DNA from: Prorocentrum cordatum
Taxonomy: Eukaryota; Sar; Dinophyceae; Prorocentrales; Prorocentraceae
Length of the DNA: 64,000 nt
Direction: 5' to 3'
NCBI GenBank assembly: GCA_963575745.1
Contig: CAUYUJ010001736.1
Span: forward strand, 227,357-291,356
Both the position numbers and the translations under genes were made by a program. This document shows positions 19,901 through 29,114 of this stretch, piece by piece. The stretch's first letter is position 1, and each line of letters begins with the position of its first letter. Below the pieces are notes generated by a model. The model was not told where the DNA came from and ran no database searches. It saw only the letters and a program-made list of their open reading frames with translations.

Positions 19901-20050
19901 GTCTTTCGGGAGTTCAGGGCGCGCAGGATCGACGCCACGCCTGGCCCGAAGGAGTCCTTCAACGTCGTGAACCACGTCGTGGCCGCTCAGCTGGCGCGGG
20001 TCCCCGTGGCGCTGCCCGACCTCACGGAGGTGCTTGACGAAATGCGGTAG
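16957..20050 (+). CDS. Protein kinase / 2OG-Fe(II) oxygenase-like fusion protein
   Basis: The N-terminal half is a eukaryotic-type kinase, CMGC-like in its activation segment. It shows G-E-L-G-Q-G-S-F-G-K-V (about 17415), A-I-K-M (17482), H-P-R-L-V-R-L-L-D-V, the catalytic loop H-C-D-I-K-P-A-N-I-L (17866; C replaces the usual R), D-L-G for DFG (18559), T-P-A-Y-R-A-V-D-V and D-M-W-S-I-G-C-L-M-G-E-L (18708), and the final W-x-P-G-A-R helix (19020). The frame shifts near 17735, 18635 and 18765, and the kinase is split by a repeat-filled gap (about 17940-18546) placed exactly between catalytic loop and DFG, best read as an intron. After the kinase, the same frame continues without a stop into a 2OG-oxygenase-like domain ending at 20050. 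An N-terminal extension in another frame (about 16803-16960, F-Y-K-W-G-R-Y-L) may be an earlier exon. Roles are inferred by motif. Confidence 0.75.
17941..18546 (+). other. Putative intron of the kinase gene, filled with GTC triplets and palindromic satellite
   Basis: It interrupts the kinase domain between H-C-D-I-K-P-A-N and D-L-G. The centre (about 18034-18345) is GTC/CTC triplets; the 3' part (about 18370-18520) is five units of the GTTAGAGCTCC satellite. The last bases before the exon read CCGCAG, an AG acceptor. The donor is not identifiable with confidence, and dinoflagellate introns often use GC or GA. The edges are estimates. Confidence 0.7.
19450..19920 (+). other. 2OG-Fe(II) oxygenase-like domain (JBP/TET-like?)
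   Basis: Domain within the fusion gene. The order is F-A-D-N-A-F-A-Y, G-W-H-T-D-G-G (the HxD iron pair at 19589-19597), then L-E-Q-K-P-G-S-F-Y-M-G and L-E-H-N-V-H-R-H (distal His at 19784 or 19793), then R-L-Q-I-A-V-M-I-R-S-D-V-F-R-E. HxD...H with a following Arg is the iron and 2-oxoglutarate signature of the double-stranded beta-helix oxygenases. Dinoflagellates replace part of thymine with hydroxymethyluracil, which JBP-type oxygenases of this fold make in trypanosomes. Whether this branch acts on DNA, RNA or protein is not shown. Confidence 0.55.
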
Positions 20051-20114
20051 CCCGCTTCCACGGAGGCTGTGGGGTTTTCCGATTAGTACTCAGCACGGCC
20101 CGCGCAGTCTGAAA

Positions 20115-20400
20115 TCATCATCTTCATCGCCATCATCATTGCAATCATCGACTTCATCATCATCGTCATCATCATCATCAACATGTTCACGCCGCCATCA
20201 TCGTCATGCGGGTCTTGATTTAATCATCATCATCATCACTACATGATGATGACGATGACGAGGAGATGATGATGGGTATTATGCTGATGACGATGATGAG
20301 GAGATGGTGATGGTGATGGCGATGACGCGGACGATGATGAATATCATGACGACGATGATGACGATGATGATGACGATGCTGCGAAAACAGGTTGAGTCGG
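20115..20400. repeat. ATC/GAT trinucleotide microsatellite
   Basis: CATCAT and ATCATC runs switch near 20240 to GATGAT and GATGAC runs, so the two halves are roughly inverted relative to each other and could fold. It lies directly 3' of the fusion gene. Confidence 0.9.
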
Positions 20401-20420
20401 TTGAATCCGAAAACCCCACC

Positions 20421-20630
20421 CTAAATCAAACCAGTCTTCCATCCAAAATGAATCGCTGTCCGTCGTTCTGGTAAATTCTGCACGTGATAAAGCCTATCCT
20501 GCCACTCTCGGACCCTCGTGCCATTTAGTATCAGCACGTCCACGTCCATAACCTTGGCAATCTCCTCCAGGCGGGAGGTATGAATAAGAGACAATGGGTT
20601 ATAAACCGCCACTCTTAAGAGAAACCTCAT
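20421..20630 (-). pseudogene. LINE endonuclease N-terminal fragment
   Basis: On the reverse strand, 69 codons read V-A-V-Y-N-P-L-S-L..S-R-L-E-E-I-A-K-V-M..D-V-L-I-L-N-G-T-R. That is the opening of the LINE-type endonuclease (N in strand one, then R-L-x2-I, then the strand leading to the catalytic E/G-T-R position). No further domains follow, so it is a short truncated copy. It is the only clear coding trace on the minus strand in this window. Confidence 0.55.
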
Positions 20631-20760
20631 TGACCCCCTCCACGGCTTGCACTCACACGGCTGAGGCGGGGGGAGGGTCGCGGGAAGGCGCGAGTGTCTA
20701 CGGGGCCTTCTGGACGCTGCCTGCTGCTTCGCTTGGGCCGAGGTGGCAGCCGCAGAAGAA
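20631..20760. other. No feature recognised
   Basis: Spacer before the AT-richer repeat region. Only short unsupported ORFs. Confidence 0.3.
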
Positions 20761-21470
20761 CTTGAAGTATAACTTACAGGGTTACAGGGAGTTCATCTTA
20801 ACAGAGGAGGGCGACTCATGAGTGCAAGGGGTGGTGTGAACTTACGCGTTACAAATGTAATTGAATCTTAGCTTATAGGTTTGGATGCCGAGTCACATAC
20901 ATAGTTGACGCAGGCATGTACGGGTTAGACGGACATTTTGAGTTAGAGAGGGGAACGCATATGAATCGCCAGGGTTAAAAAGGGAATGTAAGCTTCAGGT
21001 GGAATCGGAACTTATAGTCAGGGTCCGGATTCATACCTCACAGTTGCATTGGTGACATAATACATTTTGAGTTAGGGAAGAGTTCGACTCTTCATTCCCA
21101 GGGTCAGAGAGATTGAGTTACAAGAACATCGAATTCGAAGTGTAAGGATTGGATACACATTTGACATCGTGAGGAACGTGATTCTCCATTGTCCGGGTAG
21201 GGAGGATTTGGAATTACAGCGGGATGTGAATCATAGTTGCCAGACTAAGAAATAAGTTATGACGTAAAGAGGCACTTTAATCTACATTGCCAGGGTCACA
21301 TTTGATTTTGAGTTACGGACGAACTGGAGTCATAAGTGCCAGACTTAGTGCATCGAGTTACGTAATACTTTAAGTTCGCATTCAAAGGCTTAGAGCTTCT
21401 TTTTGAGTGGGCAAATCCGAATTGCCATGGTTTGAGAAAGCAATTAGCATTACAGAGGAGTGTTGTCAAT
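20761..21470. repeat. Decayed, AT-richer minisatellite
   Basis: Loosely repeated phrases every 60-75 bp: TTGAGTTACG or TTGAGTTAGG, then GAATCATAG or GAATTCATAG, then TTGCCAGGGTTA or TGCCAGACTTA. Base composition drops markedly from the surrounding GC-rich DNA. No gene seen. Confidence 0.6.
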
Positions 21471-22580
21471 TTGGTCGGAAGCGCAAGTTTTGGACATCGA
21501 ATCAGATAGGGATTCGATGCTTAATTGCCAGGATGGGAGGGGACTCCGAACTATGCCCCTTGTCTGCCAGTTGAAAATCACTTGCGCGTGCAACTCGCGA
21601 GGACTATTGCCAACTGCCGTTTCACGTCAACCGCCCACTTCTTAGTTCCGACTCCCACCCTGTAGCCGCGAGTTGAAGTGGATAAAGCGCACGCGGATGT
21701 TTGGTCAATCTCGAGTGTTTTGTCGGCCGCGACGTGGTGGTTTCCACTGATTTTTCTTCTGGCCGCAGGAATGTCGTCAACACCCGCCTGTCTCCGCCCG
21801 CCCGATTGGCTTCGCCCCCATTTCGGCCCGAGGTTGAGGAGGAATTCCGCGCCCGCCGCGGACGCGCATTGATGGCGACTCCCATCGCTTGAAGTTGCAC
21901 AGCGAACATGCGCCTACATACTGGCGCCGCCGCGGGGGCGCGAACCGCAGTGGCGTTGGTAGTCACCGCAATTTTCGCGAGCGCGACCCTCGGCCACTTC
22001 TGGTTCAGCGTATAGACATGGATAGAGAGATAGAGATAGAGAACTCATGTTCGGGCGACTGGGTCCTTTGCCAAAGCAATGTGCGCAATAGTTAGTGCAA
22101 TCGTTCGTGCTGGATGCGGGCAGAATGCGTTGCATTTGGTGTCTTTTGTGCCTGAGAGAGGCCACTCACCATGAGCCGCAGGATGAAACATAGCATATTT
22201 TTTGCGACCCCATTACGAAGACCCTCTTGCCTGGAACCACAGAACCAAAGAACGACACATCAAAGCCACGCTACGGTCGGACAGAGGTATAGGGTCGAGG
22301 TCGTTTCGGGGAGGGTACCCTGGTGGTCTTCGTGCTTGTTGGATGTTCTTGTGCATCCTGGGGAAGATACCCTTGGATGTTGTGTGTCTTCTGGCCATCA
22401 GAGGATCTCACGTTCTTGAGGGGATGCTCTTCTGGCCCAGGTCCCACTGCATGCACCCCGCTCGCCGCGCCGGCAGGAGGCGGCCGTCGCTCAGCTCCGT
22501 CGGCTCCATCCGGTCCGGCGCGTCGAGGCGGACGCCGCAGCGCCAGTCGAACATGGACCTTGCGGCGGGGCGGCTTGGGA
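21471..22580. other. Long stretch without recognisable gene
   Basis: About 1.1 kb of moderate GC. Short ORFs (for example 21701-21892) have no recognisable motif. A GATAGAGA run lies at about 22021. Exons too short to recognise cannot be excluded. Confidence 0.4.
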
Positions 22581-23110
22581 GCAGGAGGAGGAGGAGGAGG
22601 AGGGGCCCAAGGGACGGGGATTCATGCAAACGGGGGTCGCCCAGGGAGCCGGATCTTGCAAGATCCTGCAGTGCCGGGGCTGTGCTGGCCAGGGCTGGGG
22701 TGCAGGAACCTGCAGGATTCTGTAGGATCCTGCAGTATCTTGCAACGCCCGGCTGGCCTAGCTTTAGATTCACACGCGTGAACAGATCCCCGAGGGGAAC
22801 AGAAGGAGGAGCAGGAGGAGGAGGAGGAGACGGATTTGGACGAACAGGACGATCAGGAGGAGGAGGAGGAGCAGGAGGAGGAGCAGGAGGAGGACGAGGA
22901 GCAGCAGGAGCAGGGTGAGGAGGAGGAGGAGGAGGAGGAGGAGGAGGAGGAAGAGGGAGAAGCAAGAGGAGGCGAATCTGGACGAACAGGGTGATCAGGA
23001 CGAGGAGGAGCAGGATCTGGACGAACAGGATGATCAGGAGGAGGAGGAGGAGGCGGAGGAGGAGGAGGAGACGGAGGATCTGGACGAACAGGATGATCTG
23101 GAGAGTCGGG
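22581..23110. repeat. GGA-rich polypurine tract with GATCTGGACGAACAGG repeats
   Basis: GGAGGA runs are punctuated four times by a phrase close to GATCTGGACGAACAGGATGA (about 22832, 22975, 23015, 23078). The strand is almost free of pyrimidine runs; the opposite strand reads long Pro/Leu/Ser ORFs. Confidence 0.85.
22610..22800 (+). repeat. Dispersed repeat, copy A (partner 46510-46690)
   Basis: AAACGGGGGTCGCCCAGGG, then CTGCA-GATCCTGC words in both orientations, then GATCCCCGA-GGGG. The same order of landmarks occurs at 46510-46690. The central part is a set of inverted GGATCCTGCAG copies able to form hairpins. Confidence 0.6.
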
Positions 23111-23630
23111 AGGTGCAGGAAAAACAGGGAGTGCGAGATGAGCAGCAGCACAGCAGCAGCAGCAGCGGGGGGGATGGGATGAGCAGGAAACGGGCGAACA
23201 GCTCAGGATTATTTGTTTGCCGTTGTCGTGCATTTCCGCTGTTGAAGGCTAGCTTTTGTTGTTAGCCACAGGTGCACATAGATAACTGACATTCCTTCTC
23301 TCTCGCACCCTGTTCATCAATTGGACTGTGCCTGAGGGGTTCCTACTTGTTTTCTGTAGTAACCAGTGGGTGCGACGCCCCAGTGCCGAGGCGTTGTTCG
23401 GGCTCTTTGGTTTGGGTTTCTTGACGCTGGCGGCGCTCGGCTTTGCTCGGGTCCCTTGGTTTTGCTTCCTTGCGTTGGCGGCACCTGGCGTTATGTGCAC
23501 ACGCGGCGCTTGGCGTTGCCCGGGTTCCTTAGTCGTCATGGTTCTTTGCTGCTTTCCTCGTTTTTTTGTCATGGTTCTTTGCTGCCTTTCCAGCCAAACT
23601 CATGCCAACACAAGGTCCACCAACGCCTAT
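23111..23630. other. No gene; degenerate 40-50 bp repeats
   Basis: Repeated phrases GGCGGC-GCTCGG/CCTGGC..TTGGTTT and a duplicated TCATGGTTCTTTGCTGC at about 23537 and 23570. The open + frame across it is hydrophobic but has no recognisable family. Confidence 0.4.
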
Positions 23631-23639
23631 CGGCTCGAA

Positions 23640-23850
23640 GCAATGCCCAGACGCGCAAATCGAAGCCAAGCGATGTCCAGCAATGCCAAGCCATGCCAGG
23701 CAATGCCAACCAATGTCCAATCATGCCAAGTACGTAGCGCCAAACAGTGTCCAGCAATGCCAAGCAACGATTCCAATTGATGCCAAGCAACGGGTCCAAA
23801 CAATGCCGAGCACGGCAATGAAATGCCAAGCAGTGCTTGTATTGAACTGC
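23640..23850. repeat. AATGCCAAGC decamer repeat
   Basis: Degenerate tandem copies of AATGCCAAGC / AATGCCAACC / AATGTCCAGC. The reverse complement of the same word makes the array at 49616-49745. Confidence 0.85.
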
Positions 23851-24246
23851 GTTGCATTGCTCAGAATTGCTTGGATTTCACGTGGAGGAGAGAAGACCCC
23901 TAATCCGGGTGGCGCAGGTTTCATTGTTTTGTCAGACTGGGTTCTTGGCCCCCTGGACTCCACGAAGCGGTGTCCGCCCGAGACGTCCTCACATCGCGCT
24001 CGCGCCCGAGAGTCCGTTGCAGTTTTCTCAACAGTCGCGCTCTCTCATGATACCTCCTCGCGGTTTGCTCAGGAATCGGGCCCTCGCTTGCGGCTTCCCA
24101 GTAATCCGTAAGGGCTTCGCCCCCTGCCGCCGGCCCCCTCTCTCGGAGAATGGGCCATGGAAGAGCTAAGTCATGAGGCCTTGGCGCTGTCGTGAAGCAG
24201 TATCGAAACTTCATGCGAAGCCGATTCGCAATCAGCAAAACCAACT

Positions 24247-24375
24247 GATCACAAGAGGGGTTACCACACCTGGCGATTGGTAAGACGTGTATGGTTTACG
24301 GGCTTGGTTACCACACCTTGCGATTAAAGGGCCGAGGGAGTTCTCGCAGTTTGGGTTACCACGCCTTGCGATGGA
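24247..24375. repeat. Three copies of GGTTACCACACCTTGCGAT
   Basis: Occur at about 24259, 24307 and 24354, spaced 47-48 bp, immediately before the 72-bp array. Confidence 0.8.
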
Positions 24376-25042
24376 TGTGCGTGAAGGGTGGCACCGAATT
24401 TCAGAAATGTGGCAAATCCCCTGTGTTTTTGGACCCTGACCCCGCGGATCTGCGTGAGGGGTGGCATCGAATTTCAGAAATGTGGCAAATCCCTTGTGTT
24501 TTTGGACCCTGACCCCGCGGATCTGCGTGAGGGGTGGCACCGAATTTCAGAAATGTGGCAAATCCCTTGTGTTTTTGGACCCTGACCCCGCGGATCTGCG
24601 TGAGGGGTGGCACCGAATTTCAGAAATGTGGCAAATCCCATGTTTTTGGACCCTGACCCCGCGGATCTGCGTGAGGGGTGGCACCGAATTTCAGAAATGT
24701 GGCAAATCCCATGTGTTTTTGGACCCTGACCCCGCGGATCTGCGTGAGGGGTGGCACCGAATTTCAGAAATGTGGCAAATCCCTGTGTTTTTGGACCCTG
24801 ACCCCGCGGATCTGCGTGAGGGGTGGCACCGAATTTCAGAAATGTGGCAAATCCCTGTGTTTTTGGACCCTGACCCCGCGGATCTGCGTGAGGGGTGGCA
24901 CCGAATTTCAGAAATGTGGCAAATCCCTGTGTTTTTGGACCCTGACCCCGCGGATCTGCGTGAGGGGTGGCACCGAATTTCAGAAATGTGGCAAATCCCC
25001 TGTGTTTTTGGACCCTGACCCCGCGGATCTGCGTGAGGGGTG
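24376..25042. repeat. 72-bp tandem array, about nine near-identical copies
   Basis: Each unit runs GATCTGCGTGAGGGGTGGCA ... GACCCTGACCCCGCG. Unit length varies (71, 72 or 73) only at one site, the AAATCCC-YTGTG junction, so different copies fall in different frames. The 24-residue peptide repeat that appears in translation is therefore unlikely to be expressed. Identity between copies is very high, indicating recent amplification. Confidence 0.97.
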
Positions 25043-25130
25043 TCGATTTCGAGCCCCCCCAGCAATTCAGACAACGCGCCCAGGGGGTGCTAAAAATCTG
25101 GTTTGGGCCTCCCCCCCCCTCGCGCGGTCA

Positions 25131-25200
25131 ATCAACTAGTTACAGTAACCAGCAATAAGTCAACTAGTTACAGTAACCAGCAAGAAGCAGAACTGTAACA
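25131..25200. repeat. Twice-repeated CAACTAGTTACAGTAACCAG
   Basis: Two tandem copies about 30 bp apart, each internally palindromic (GTTACAGTAAC), followed by a degenerate AACTGTAAC copy. Confidence 0.75.
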
Positions 25201-25239
25201 CTGGAAACTACAAGCTACAACTGGTACAGGAAACTGCGA

Positions 25240-25788
25240 ACCGCGCTCCTACAGCCTGGTGGCCCCACAAGGGGGCCGGCGGATTTATCTTGGCATCGCT
25301 CGGGCGTGTGCATTTTCTTCTCGGCGAGGGCTGTCGAAGAGCAGCTTGGATCATCTCGCGAAGAAAACCACGCACGAAACCGAAACACGCACGGGGAATG
25401 GACGTCCGAGCGACGGCGAGTTGCGCCGTTCGCCTCCGTGCCCCACCCGCCTGCGAGGGCCCGCCCGGCCGCCCCACCCGTGGTGGCCCGCCCTGCCCGC
25501 CTGCCCGGAGAGCCCGCCCGCCCGCCCCCCCGCGGCCGGTCCGTCCCGCCCGCTGGGGTGCACCCCCCCGGCCCGCCCGCCCGCTGCAGTCAACCCGCAC
25601 AGTGCGGATGGCCAACCGTCCCAGGGGTACTTCTGGATGCCCACCTCCCAGTCCACTTCTGGCGCCTTCCTGCTTCAGGAGTCGAGCGGCCTTCCCTCTT
25701 TTCCCTCCTCTTCGGGAGGTGGGCGGGGACCCCAGTCTACTTCCACCGCCTTCCCACTTCATGCTTCTGCCTCCTGCTTCCGACCGAC
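25240..25788. other. C/G-rich stretch, no gene recognised
   Basis: Pro/Arg/Gly-rich frames are open on both strands through GCCCGCC repeats. Base composition alone explains the open frames. Confidence 0.4.
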
Positions 25789-25977
25789 GGGTACTCCAGA
25801 TTTCGTAATAAAAGGGAGGGGGTCTGGACCTTCCAAGACAAGCCATTTCAGACCTCCACCGTGGGAGAACCCTCCAAAACGTCGTCCCCAGACCCCCCCA
25901 GGCCCTCCAAGATAGCCTGGAAGAGACCCCCCCGAAATGAGACCCCCCTCCCTTTATTACGAAATCTGGAGTACCCT
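25789..25977. mobile_element. MITE-like inverted-repeat element, 189 bp
   Basis: Arms 25789-25825 and 25941-25977 are inverted copies (GGGTACTCCAGATTTCGTAA and its complement at the far end) differing only in the length of A and G runs. The arms enclose about 115 bp with shorter complementary pieces. No coding capacity and no clear target-site duplication seen. Confidence 0.8.
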
Positions 25978-26101
25978 TGCATGCTTGCCTCCTCGGTCCA
26001 TCCCTGGCCACTTTCGTTGGCCGCGCCCCGCCCGGAAAAGCGTCGACGTGGCCTTCCAGGGTCGGGTCGGGCGAAAGGGGGGGATAGCAAAGCGGGGGTT
26101 T

Positions 26102-26128
26102 GAAAATCAGCTCACGTAGCTGATTTTC
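26102..26128. other. Perfect hairpin, 11-bp arms
   Basis: GAAAATCAGCT, loop CACGT, AGCTGATTTTC. Isolated in GC-rich sequence. Confidence 0.85.
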
Positions 26129-26463
26129 CCGGCGCCGGAGGCGGCCATGTCTCGAGGAATGGGCCCCTCGGTGAGGCCGAAACCAGCTGCATGCAGCAGA
26201 TTTCGTACCCCCCCCTTTCCCAATCCCCCCCTTTCGCCCGGCCCGACAGGGCCCCTGCGTCCTTGCCGCGCCTCCTTACCCTACGGGTCGACTGTGGGGG
26301 CCCGCCGGCTCACCTCTTCGGAGGCCCGTCTGCCCGCTTGGATGTCACGTCGTCTCGCCCGCCCGGCCCGCCCGTGAGGGCTCGCCCGTTCGACTCGACC
26401 GCTGGGTCCGCCCGCCCACCCTCGGGGGCGGAAAAGAGGGGGGTGATGACTAGGGGGGGGTGG

Positions 26464-26487
26464 ATATCATGGCGGGGGCCATGATAT
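26464..26487. other. Perfect hairpin, 10-bp arms
   Basis: ATATCATGGC, loop GGGG, GCCATGATAT. Confidence 0.8.
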
Positions 26488-26865
26488 TTCCCCAGATTTC
26501 ACGGCGCCTCTTCCTCTTATTTTATGACGTACCTGGCCTCCCCGCTGGGCCGCGCACATGCCGCCGGTCATGATTTGCACCCCCCCCTCTTGGACACCCC
26601 CCTCTTGGCCGCTCCCGACACCCCCCGCCCTTGAGGGTCCGCGTGCTGATGCTCCTGCTTTTCGCTCCCCCCTTCGGCCCTCGGCTCGGGGAGGCGGGTG
26701 AGCCGGAACGCGGGTCTGCCGGAGATTTCTGACGAGCGCGGCCCGGACTTTGACGGTCCCGTTTTCGTGGCATGTTTGCAGCGGGAGTTCGCGTCGAATT
26801 TCAGATTGGGTCACGTCGTTTTCATGTGTGCCCCGTCGTGCCAGCCCGCGTCACCCGTATCGGGC
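26488..26865. other. No gene recognised
   Basis: C-rich spacer between inverted-repeat elements; no motif seen. Confidence 0.3.
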
Positions 26866-27021
26866 GAAGAGAACTATGCACATGCACCGATCCTGACAAC
26901 GCCCGTCCTTGACCCAGGATCGGTGCATATACTTTCCTGGCCAAGGTAAGAGGGCGTATGCACCGATCCTGGGCTCAGGATGGTCCTGGCCAGAATCGGT
27001 GTATGTGCATAGTTCTCTTTC
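26866..27021. mobile_element. MITE-like inverted-repeat element, 156 bp
   Basis: Terminal arms of about 30 bp (AGAGAACTATGCACAT at the left; ATGTGCATAGTTCTCT at the right) match with three differences. Inside are two further copies of TGCACCGATCCTG in opposite orientations, giving nested hairpins. No ORF. Confidence 0.82.
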
Positions 27022-27164
27022 CTCTACCGTACCCGACTCTGATACGTCTCCCCGAGCGATGCTCCCATCTCTTTCCGTCTTCCTCCCCTCTCGTTCCCGC
27101 TCTCTCGCTTGCTCCAGCTTCAGGGTCCGCGCCAACTGCACGTGGCAGACGAGGCAGCCATGCC

Positions 27165-27482
27165 CTCGAAGGCGGTACGGTCGAAGGCGGAGGGGTGACG
27201 AAGGGGGCGAGCATCGAGGGCTTGGGCGTATACATGTCAGGAGGGGAAGAAACACACAGACAATTAATCGTCGATCCCCTAGAAAATACGGGAACATGAA
27301 CATATGGGAAGTGGGGGGGAAGACGAAGACCCAGAAAATATCGGAAAATATTGGGAATATGTTTATTTGTGTGTCTTTATTTGTGTGTCCTGGGGCCCCT
27401 TCATATACCCTCAAAGGTGGTACGGTCGAAGACGAAGAGGTGACGAAGGGGGCGAGCATCGAGGGTATGGACGTACACATGG
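27165..27482 (+). repeat. Direct repeat pair, about 70 bp each
   Basis: GGTACGGTCGAAGGCGGAGG..GAGCATCGAGGGCTTGGGCG (27174-27235) recurs at 27418-27480 with few changes. A weaker third copy lies at 35702-35745. The sequence between the pair is AT-richer and noncoding. Confidence 0.8.
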
Positions 27483-27524
27483 TACGCGCGAGCAACGAAG
27501 ATGGAGTAGGCTTACCATGGTGAT

Positions 27525-27600
27525 TCCTCCTCCTTCTCCTCTTCCTCCTCCTCCTCCTCCTCCTCCTCCTCCTCCTCCTCCTCCTCCCCCTCCACAATTA
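27525..27600. repeat. TCC microsatellite
   Basis: CTCCTC run of about 65 bases. Confidence 0.95.
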
Positions 27601-27869
27601 CTCAATATGAATACTACTCTCCCTCTTCCCCCGAAGGCGGCCTGAAAATATTCGACCCCCCCCCGCGTACTGTTTTTTTACACATAGGATTCCCGGGAGT
27701 TGGGTTTCCGCCTGGGTTTTTTTCAAAACGTTGCTCTCGCTGAGGCGACGGCCTCATTTCTGGTCCCGAATCGTTCCGAATCGTGCTCCCGCTGCAGCGT
27801 GGGCCTCATTTTCGGATCGGTGTTTTGCCTCCGTCGTTCAGGATGGCGTTCTCGCCCCAGCGCGGGCCT

Positions 27870-28077
27870 CTTTCTCGCGCGCCCATCCGCCCGCCACCAC
27901 CGCGCCGCACCACGCCCCGCCCCGCCGCACGCACACCCACCGCCACTTCCACCCACCAACGCACGCACGCACGCGCACCACCACCGCGCACCGCCACCAC
28001 CACCGCACTACCCCACCCACCACCACCACGCTACACCGCGTCACACCACATCACACGCGCGCACACACAGACACACA

Positions 28078-28163
<86 letters not shown>

Positions 28164-28430
28164 CGCACACACGCACACACGCACACACAGACACACACAC
28201 ACACACACCACCGCCACCACCACCACCGCCATCACGCACGTACGCACCTGGCCCACCACCAAACCACCAAGACGCCACACCACGTCACACCACAGCACAC
28301 GCGCACACACGCACACACACACACACACACATACACACCACCACCACAACAACCACAACCACGCACACACGCACGCACGCACGCGCACCACCACCCACTA
28401 CGCACACGCGCGCGCGAGCCACAGGTCCGC
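27870..28430. repeat. CA/CG dinucleotide field (ACACAC, ACGCACGC, CACCAC)
   Basis: 560 bp of alternating purine-pyrimidine sequence. GCAC tetranucleotides, then CA dinucleotides, then CACCAC, are repeated twice. Alternating CA/CG of this length favours left-handed DNA. The His/Thr and Cys/Val ORFs are artefacts. Confidence 0.95.
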
Positions 28431-28524
28431 TACGACACGCGTCCGCGGATAGAGAAAATCAGCGCCATGGTAAGGGATGGGAGGGAGGGGTAGGATGTCA
28501 GATGTTGACGCGAGCGCACCTAAC

Positions 28525-28596
28525 TTGTCCCCCTCCCCCTCCCCCTTCTCCTCCTCCTCCTCCTCCTCCTCCTCCTCCTCCTCCTCCTCCTCCTCT
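28525..28596. repeat. TCC microsatellite
   Basis: CTCCTC run, same type as at 27.5 kb. Confidence 0.95.
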
Positions 28597-28881
28597 AGCT
28601 ATAGCTGACCTCCCTTTTCCACCTGCCAGGTTCGCCCAACGCATTTTGACGCCCTTGGCATCAGAACCACGCCTTTCGCAGTACGTGCAGAAGAGCATTG
28701 CTCCGCGATCAGTCTTTATCGTGGTGGTAGCGAGGGGCGTGCCCCCTCCACCTGTCTGGCGCGGCGCTATCCATATCCAGCCCTGCGGGGCCCAGTGTTC
28801 GACAAGACGACGCCGTCGAGGAGAACCACGGAATCAAAGACCAGCGTCTTCGTGTCGCTGCGGGTGCAGTTGTTCTCCCCC

Positions 28882-29110
28882 GTCAGCAAAGCAGCCGACG
28901 AGCTCATCTGCGCCTACCACCCGTACCCCCACGGCAGCGACGCCGCCGACGCCAATTATTCCCAACAGCTCTTCACCAACGTCAGCGACGCCGCCGACTG
29001 CATCTACGCCTATCAGCTCTTCTCCCTGTCAGCGAAACCGCCGACGACACTTACGCCTATCAACGTCTCTCCAACCTCAGCGACGCCGCCGACGACATCT
29101 ACGCGACTTG
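28882..29110 (+). repeat. 48-bp tandem repeat, five copies
   Basis: Copies of GTCAGCGACGCCGCCGAC followed by a CATCTACGCCTATCAGCTCT block start at 28882, 28933, 28981, 29028 and 29076. A 48-bp unit is 16 codons, so one frame stays open, but no known protein repeat is recognised. Confidence 0.85.
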
Positions 29111-29114
29111 GAGT

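Noticed and set aside
18829-19975. Reverse frames of about 300 codons opposite the oxygenase-like domain
   Set aside because: Shadow frames; the + frame carries kinase and HxD...H motifs.
24461-25139. A protein of 24-residue repeats encoded by the 72-bp array
   Set aside because: Unit length alternates between 71, 72 and 73, so no single frame spans the array, and no codon bias or family is visible.
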